In this document: positions 6,324 through 8,452 of the stretch, piece by piece
Position numbering within the stretch: the stretch's first letter is position 1
Layout of the letters: each line of letters begins with the position of its first letter
Assembly (NCBI GenBank): GCA_022561415.1
Contig: JADFRH010000011.1
Span: 1-8,452, forward strand
Direction: 5' to 3'
Source of the DNA: Planctomycetota bacterium
GTDB taxonomy: Bacteria > Planctomycetota > Phycisphaerae > UBA1845
Length of the DNA: 8,452 nt
The notes under the pieces: generated by a model
Seen by the model: only the letters and a program-made list of their open reading frames with translations
Database searches by the model: none
Told to the model about the DNA's origin: nothing
Program-made: the position numbers and the translations under genes

Positions 6324-6986
6324 TTAGCTCTTGGCTTTCTTGGATTTCCTGGCTATTTGCACGACAACGACGGAACCGTTGGGTCCCGGAACGCTTCCGC
6401 GAACGACCAACAGCCCGTTTTCCACGTCAACTTTGACGAGCCGAAGACCGCTTGCCGTGCGCCGCACGGCGCCGTCGTGACCGGCCATTTTCTTACCCTT
6501 GCGGACGCCGCGCCCGGTCGGACCGCATCCGCCTCCGCCGATACTTCCGGGGGAACGATGCTTTCGCTCGACGCCGTGGGATGCCTCTTTTCCACCGAAG
6601 CCATGCCGCGCCATAACGCCCGCGAATCCCTTGCCCTTCGTCGTCCCGATCACATCCACAACGGAGACTTCCTGCTGGGCAAACGCCTCGACCGTGATGA
6701 CGTCGCCCCGCGACACGGTGGCCGGCGCGTCGAGGCGAACCTCGCGCAAGGCGCGTTTGGGGCCGGTATCCGCCTTTCCCGCGTGACCGATCATCGGCTT
6801 CGTGGAACGGTGCGGCTTACAATCGTCGAAGCCGAGCTGCACCGCATGATAGCCGTCCGACTCCGTCGACTTCACCTGCATGACAACGCAGGGACCGACC
6901 TTGAGAACCGTGACCGGCTCAACAACTCCACGATCCCCGATCGCCTGAGTCATGCCAACCTTGGTGCCAATCAATGCAGCTATCAT
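6324..6986 (-). CDS. rplC: 50S ribosomal protein L3
   Basis: L3 is an early assembly protein that reaches the peptidyl-transferase centre. The product has 220 residues. It begins MIAALIGTKVGMTQ, the universal L3 N-terminus. GTTKGKGFAGVMARHGFGG (114-132), the H-x3-R-K-H-R-S-P-G-S-I-G segment (137-150) and KGKKMAGHDG (163-172) are L3 signatures. The frame is open upstream to a GTG at 7061, but I reject that extension: the conserved start lies at 6986, with AGGG 8 bases upstream. Where E. coli carries the glutamine methylated by PrmB (GSIGQNQTPG), this protein has GSIGGGGCGPTG, lacking glutamine and about 3 residues longer. rpsJ ends 128 bp upstream, the largest gap in the cluster. Confidence 0.97.
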   Translation of the reverse strand: MIAALIGTKVGMTQAIGDRGVVEPVTVLKVGPCVVMQVKSTESDGYHAVQLGFDDCKPHRSTKPMIGHAGKADTGPKRALREVRLDAPATVSRGDVITVEAFAQQEVSVVDVIGTTKGKGFAGVMARHGFGGKEASHGVERKHRSPGSIGGGGCGPTGRGVRKGKKMAGHDGAVRRTASGLRLVKVDVENGLLVVRGSVPGPNGSVVVVQIARKSKKAKS

Positions 6987-7114
6987 ACAAACTACCCTAT
7001 GCCCGAGCACCGACAGGGTGACCGAGACCCACTGAGTCCAAACGTGCGATGAGGCTCGCACGCCAATTTATCTCAAGAGGTTTTCCGACCAATGGCCGTC
7101 GCAACCGACGCGGA
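6987..7114 (-). promoter_or_regulatory. Structured rpsJ-rplC spacer, possible leader
   Basis: This 128-base gap is much longer than the others in the cluster. On the minus strand it can form CGTCG-GTTG-CGACG (7097-7110) and GTGCGA-GCCTCA-TCGCAC (7044-7061), plus a weaker CACC-CTGTC-GGTG stem close to the rplC ribosome-binding site. No T tract follows any of them. Because rpsJ appears to have a short 5' leader (about 58 bases), an autoregulatory target for L4 or L3 could sit here instead, but this is speculation based on the stems alone. Confidence 0.35.
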
Positions 7115-7426
7115 CTAGGCCTTGATCTTGACAAAAACACCCGGGGGAATCTGAATCCGATTGATCGCCTCGACCGTTCGCCCCGTGGGTTCGGTGATGT
7201 CGATAATCCGCTTGTGCGTTCGCATCTCAAACTGCTCACGCGATTTCTTGTCAATGTGCGGCCCGCGAAGGACGGTGTACCGCTCGATACGCGTCGGAAG
7301 CGGAATCGGACCCGAGACTTTGGCGCTGGTGCGCTTCGCCTGCTCCACGATTTCCTTGGCGGCCGCGTCCAGCGCACGCGTGTCGTACGCTTCCAAACGG
7401 ATTCTAATCTTCACTTGGCTACTCAT
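7115..7426 (-). CDS. rpsJ: 30S ribosomal protein S10
   Basis: S10 is in the head of the small subunit and, with NusB, also acts in transcription antitermination and in NusG-mediated transcription-translation coupling. The 103-residue product is full length: [15 protein letters not shown] (6-20), the loop [23 protein letters not shown] (37-59) and HKRIIDI (71-77) are diagnostic. The ATG at 7426 is the family start; an AAGG lies about 11 bases upstream, a weak ribosome-binding site. It is the first gene of the cluster, and a sigma70-like promoter lies about 65 bases upstream. No fusA, tuf, rpsL or rpsG precedes it here, unlike the str-S10 arrangement of many bacteria. Confidence 0.98.
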   Translation of the reverse strand: MSSQVKIRIRLEAYDTRALDAAAKEIVEQAKRTSAKVSGPIPLPTRIERYTVLRGPHIDKKSREQFEMRTHKRIIDITEPTGRTVEAINRIQIPPGVFVKIKA

Positions 7427-7491
7427 GCGACGTAAAGCCTTGCAAACAAAGCACTTAGCGGAAATCTAGACAGAAATACCGCAGACCTGCA

Positions 7492-7519
7492 ATAATAACC
7501 CGTGCGGCACGGCTGTCAA
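7492..7519 (-). promoter_or_regulatory. Sigma70-like promoter of the S10-spc cluster
   Basis: On the minus strand TTGACA (7514-7519, perfect -35) is separated by 16 bases from TATTAT (7492-7497, 5 of 6 to the -10 consensus). Transcription would start near 7485, leaving a leader of about 58 bases before the rpsJ ATG. It stands in the expected place for the single main promoter of the cluster. The spacer contains a perfect dyad (7500-7512). Confidence 0.75.
7500..7512. repeat. 13-bp dyad inside the rpsJ promoter spacer
   Basis: CCGTGC-G-GCACGG: two perfect 6-bp arms around one base, lying wholly between the -35 and -10 boxes. Such a position is typical of operators whose bound protein excludes or reshapes RNA polymerase. 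No regulator is identified. Confidence 0.45.
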
Positions 7520-7577
7520 CCCGCCCGGCTCCCGACTTTCTTACAATTTCCAACCCATCTCCAGAACAGCCGGTGAG

Positions 7578-7590
7578 CATCGGCCCGATG
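7578..7590. repeat. Second 13-bp dyad upstream of the rpsJ promoter
   Basis: CATCGG-C-CCGATG: again 6-bp arms around a single base, about 60 bp upstream of the -35 box. The arms differ in sequence from the first dyad, so a shared binding protein is not implied. Confidence 0.35.
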
Positions 7591-7666
7591 TCATTTTAGC
7601 CTATCCCCAGAGTGATTAGCTCAACCTGTGATACCCCCGTCGGCGCGGCGGCCGCCCGGCCCTTAG

Positions 7667-7846
7667 CTTGCGGCAGCCCTGAAATCGGCAGCCAATCAGC
7701 CGATCACGCTGCCGACGCAGGCGTTCCAGCGTATCGCAGCTGCGAAACCGCCCCCAAAGCTGGTCTCGACCGGACGCCTTGACGACTCGCCGGACGCCGA
7801 GCCATCGGAGCGCCGCCGGCTCGATGCCATAGCGTCTGAGGTGTAG
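7667..7846 (+). pseudogene. Possible coding remnant with no start codon
   Basis: From after a TAG at 7664-7666 to a TAG at 7844-7846 one plus-strand frame reads about 59 codons that look protein-like, including PITLPTQAFQRIAAAK, LVSTGRLDDSPDAEP and a basic RRRLDAIASEV ending, with mostly G or C at third positions. There is no ATG, GTG or TTG at a sensible place and I recognise no family. It could be the 3' remnant of a decayed gene, or chance in GC-rich DNA. It ends just before the selenoprotein gene and overlaps that gene's candidate promoter, which argues for caution. Confidence 0.2.
7684..7715. repeat. Overlapping inverted repeats with a direct repeat
   Basis: TCGGCAGC (7685-7692) is the exact reverse complement of GCTGCCGA (7708-7715), 15 bases apart. 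An alternative stem ATCGGC/GCCGAT (7684-7689 with 7699-7704) shares the left arm. The octamer CGGCAGCC also occurs directly repeated at 7671-7678 and 7686-7693. No T tract follows on either strand. It may be a protein-binding cluster or chance in GC-rich DNA. Confidence 0.35.
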
Positions 7847-7849
7847 AAT
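7821..7849 (+). promoter_or_regulatory. Weak candidate promoter of the selenoprotein gene
   Basis: TAGAAT (7844-7849, 5 of 6 to the -10 consensus) lies 17 bases after TCGATG (7821-7826, about 3 of 6 to the -35). A start near 7856 would leave about 42 bases before the ATG at 7898, and would favour that ATG over the one at 7862. Confidence 0.3.
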
Positions 7850-7897
7850 CTATGCGACGAGATGCAGGAACCCCGAATTGCGGAAGATTGGCCCCGT

Positions 7898-8452
7898 ATG
7901 AGTACATGGATGCACATTTTAGTCGCCGTGGCGATACTCGTACCGCTGCTGCTCGGTCAGACCGGAGGCGGGTCGACGAGCTCCTTTTCGGCCCGATCGG
8001 CAATGGACACCCCTTCGGAACGTCAGTCCATCACGTTTCGCGTGCTTGGCATGATGAAAACCAAGTCGGGCGCTACGTGAATGGGGTGACCGGATGCGGT
8101 CACGAAGTCCCTGGAAGGGACCAACGCAACGACGCTAATCGAGTGGGACTACGGCAAGGATCTCGTCACGGTCCTTTATGACCCAACGAGAACTACGACG
8201 GAAAGGCTTGCGAAGGAGATCACGGCTCTGGGCTACAAAGTAGAAGTCGTGGCCGACAGGGTTCGCCCCACCGAGGCAAGGGGCAACGAGAAGCGGCTGG
8301 CACTGGTACCGGATGACGCCCCGAAGTTCTTCCGCGAAGCGTTTGCGAAGGCACGCGCCAACAAGCAGCCGCTTGTTCTGGATTTCTGGGCGAGCTGGTG
8401 TGGCCCGTGCATCCGGCTCAAGAAGGAGACGTTCGCCGACGAGAAGGTCAAG
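7898..8452 (+). CDS. Putative exported selenoprotein: HMA domain (UxxU) fused to thioredoxin-like domain, 3' end outside window
   Basis: One frame is open for 185 codons to the window edge if TGA at 8078-8080 and 8087-8089 are read as selenocysteine. Residues 1-20 are a hydrophobic signal peptide or anchor (HILVAVAILVPLLLG), so the protein probably acts outside the cytoplasm. Residues 44-118 resemble a heavy-metal-associated domain: SITFRVLGM, then U61-M-G-U64-x3-V68, matching the C-x2-C-x3-V metal site, then DLVTVLYDPTRTT and the LAKEITALGYKV ending. After a linker, residues 145-185 begin a thioredoxin-like domain (LVLDFWASWCGPCIRLKKETFAD) with C168-G-P-C171, most like DsbD C-terminal or TlpA-type reductases. 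Seven extra residues separate GM from U61 compared with GMTC of MerP. No start codon lies between the second TGA and GTG at about 8254, so a separate downstream gene is unlikely. The ATG at 7898 has GGAAG 11 bases upstream; ATG 7862 is an alternative. The function (metal binding, or thiol-selenol redox recycled by the thioredoxin part) is inferred. Confidence 0.78.
8086..8103 (+). promoter_or_regulatory. Hairpin enclosing the second UGA codon
   Basis: Arms GTGACCG (8086-8092) and CGGTCAC (8097-8103) pair perfectly over 7 bp around GATG. The second TGA is inside the 5' arm. The loop starts 12 bases after the first UGA, closer than in typical bacterial SECIS elements, so this stem may help recoding at the first UGA, or be an alternative fold to the next hairpin. 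Confidence 0.4.
8107..8121 (+). promoter_or_regulatory. Candidate bacterial SECIS element
   Basis: GTCCC (8107-8111) and GGGAC (8117-8121) form a perfect 5-bp stem with loop TGGAA, which has G at its second position as bacterial SECIS loops usually do. The loop begins 22 bases after the second UGA and 31 bases after the first, both within the range usual for bacterial SECIS elements. One element could therefore serve both codons. The stem is short and no bulged U was verified. Confidence 0.5.

Larger units (their letters stand above)
7427..7897. other. Divergent intergenic region between rpsJ and the selenoprotein gene
   Basis: About 470 bp with no confident gene. It holds the rpsJ promoter (7492-7519, minus strand), two 13-bp dyads (7500-7512 and 7578-7590), a GC-rich tract around 7636-7660 including the 10-bp palindrome GGCGGCCGCC (7647-7656), a repeat cluster at 7671-7715, a possible degraded coding stretch (7667-7846, plus strand) and a candidate plus-strand promoter (7821-7849). 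The frames open on the minus strand at 7696-8003 look like random high-GC readings. Confidence 0.7.

Noticed and set aside
6987..7061. 25-residue N-terminal extension of L3 from a GTG at 7061
   Set aside because: The L3 N-terminus is universally at the MIAALIGTKVGMTQ position, and a fitting ribosome-binding site precedes the ATG at 6986. The open upstream frame overlaps hairpins and looks non-coding.
7593..7624. Second minus-strand promoter upstream of rpsJ (TTGAGC, 20-base spacer, TAAAAT)
   Set aside because: The spacer is too long for a normal sigma70 promoter and the -35 is imperfect. A MerR-type 19-20 bp promoter was considered, but there is no dyad in the spacer. The promoter at 7492-7519 is much better.
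7704..8003. Minus-strand open frame of 99 codons overlapping the selenoprotein start
   Set aside because: It is rich in R, S, P and A without any motif, and is antisense to the signal peptide of the better-supported plus-strand gene.
8078..8089. Reading the two TGAs as ordinary stops, sequencing errors or a pseudogene
   Set aside because: Both fall on the two metal-ligand positions of the HMA signature, the frame is intact on both sides for the full 185 codons, no start codon follows closely, and hairpins lie at SECIS distance. An error or pseudogene remains formally possible, but it explains these facts less well.
8233..8451. Minus-strand open frame of 72 codons at the right edge
   Set aside because: It is antisense to the thioredoxin-like domain with the WCGPC motif and is a shadow.

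Overview
The window is almost entirely a bacterial ribosomal-protein cluster read on the minus strand. From right to left it encodes S10, L3, L4, L23, L2, S19, L22, S3, L16, L29 and S17 (the classical S10 operon), then directly L14, L24, L5, S14 and the first 64 codons of S8 (start of the classical spc operon). All 16 genes are intact except rpsH, which leaves the window at base 1. Intergenic gaps are 5 to 128 bp, and I see no convincing promoter between rpsQ and rplN, so the cluster is probably one transcript. A good sigma70-type promoter (TTGACA, 16 bp, TATTAT on the minus strand, 7492-7519) lies about 65 bp upstream of rpsJ.

The organism looks like a high-GC Planctomycetota member, perhaps a Phycisphaerae-like lineage. 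This rests on remembered family features: the wording of L4 (MYRQKGTGNAR-like and RSARNI-like segments), the L2 C-terminus (HPLGGGEGRSGGGRHP), and a zinc-ribbon S14. No tuf, fusA or rpsL precedes rpsJ. It is an inference that a phylogeny would have to confirm.

The right end (7427-8452) is different. About 470 bp without a confident gene carries the S10 promoter, two 13-bp dyads, a cluster of inverted and direct repeats, and a possible gene remnant. Beyond it, a divergent plus-strand gene begins near 7898 and runs off the window. This gene is the most interesting item. Its frame is open for 185 codons except for two TGA codons at 8078-8080 and 8087-8089. Read as selenocysteine (U), they give the motif U-M-G-U-P-D-A-V, which matches the C-x-x-C-x-x-x-V metal-binding signature of heavy-metal-associated (HMA, MerP/CopZ-like) domains. 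The frame then continues through the rest of an HMA fold into a thioredoxin-like domain with WCGPC. A perfect hairpin at 8107-8121, at a suitable distance from both UGAs, is a candidate bacterial SECIS element. I interpret it as an exported HMA-thioredoxin fusion selenoprotein with a UxxU metal or redox site.

Within the ribosomal cluster the notable features are an intrinsic-terminator-like hairpin that contains the rplD stop codon and ends just before the rplW start, a structured 128-bp rpsJ-rplC gap, a TTG-initiated rpsC with a strong Shine-Dalgarno, and two basic insertions in L14. I found no tRNA, rRNA, CRISPR array, insertion sequence or attachment site.
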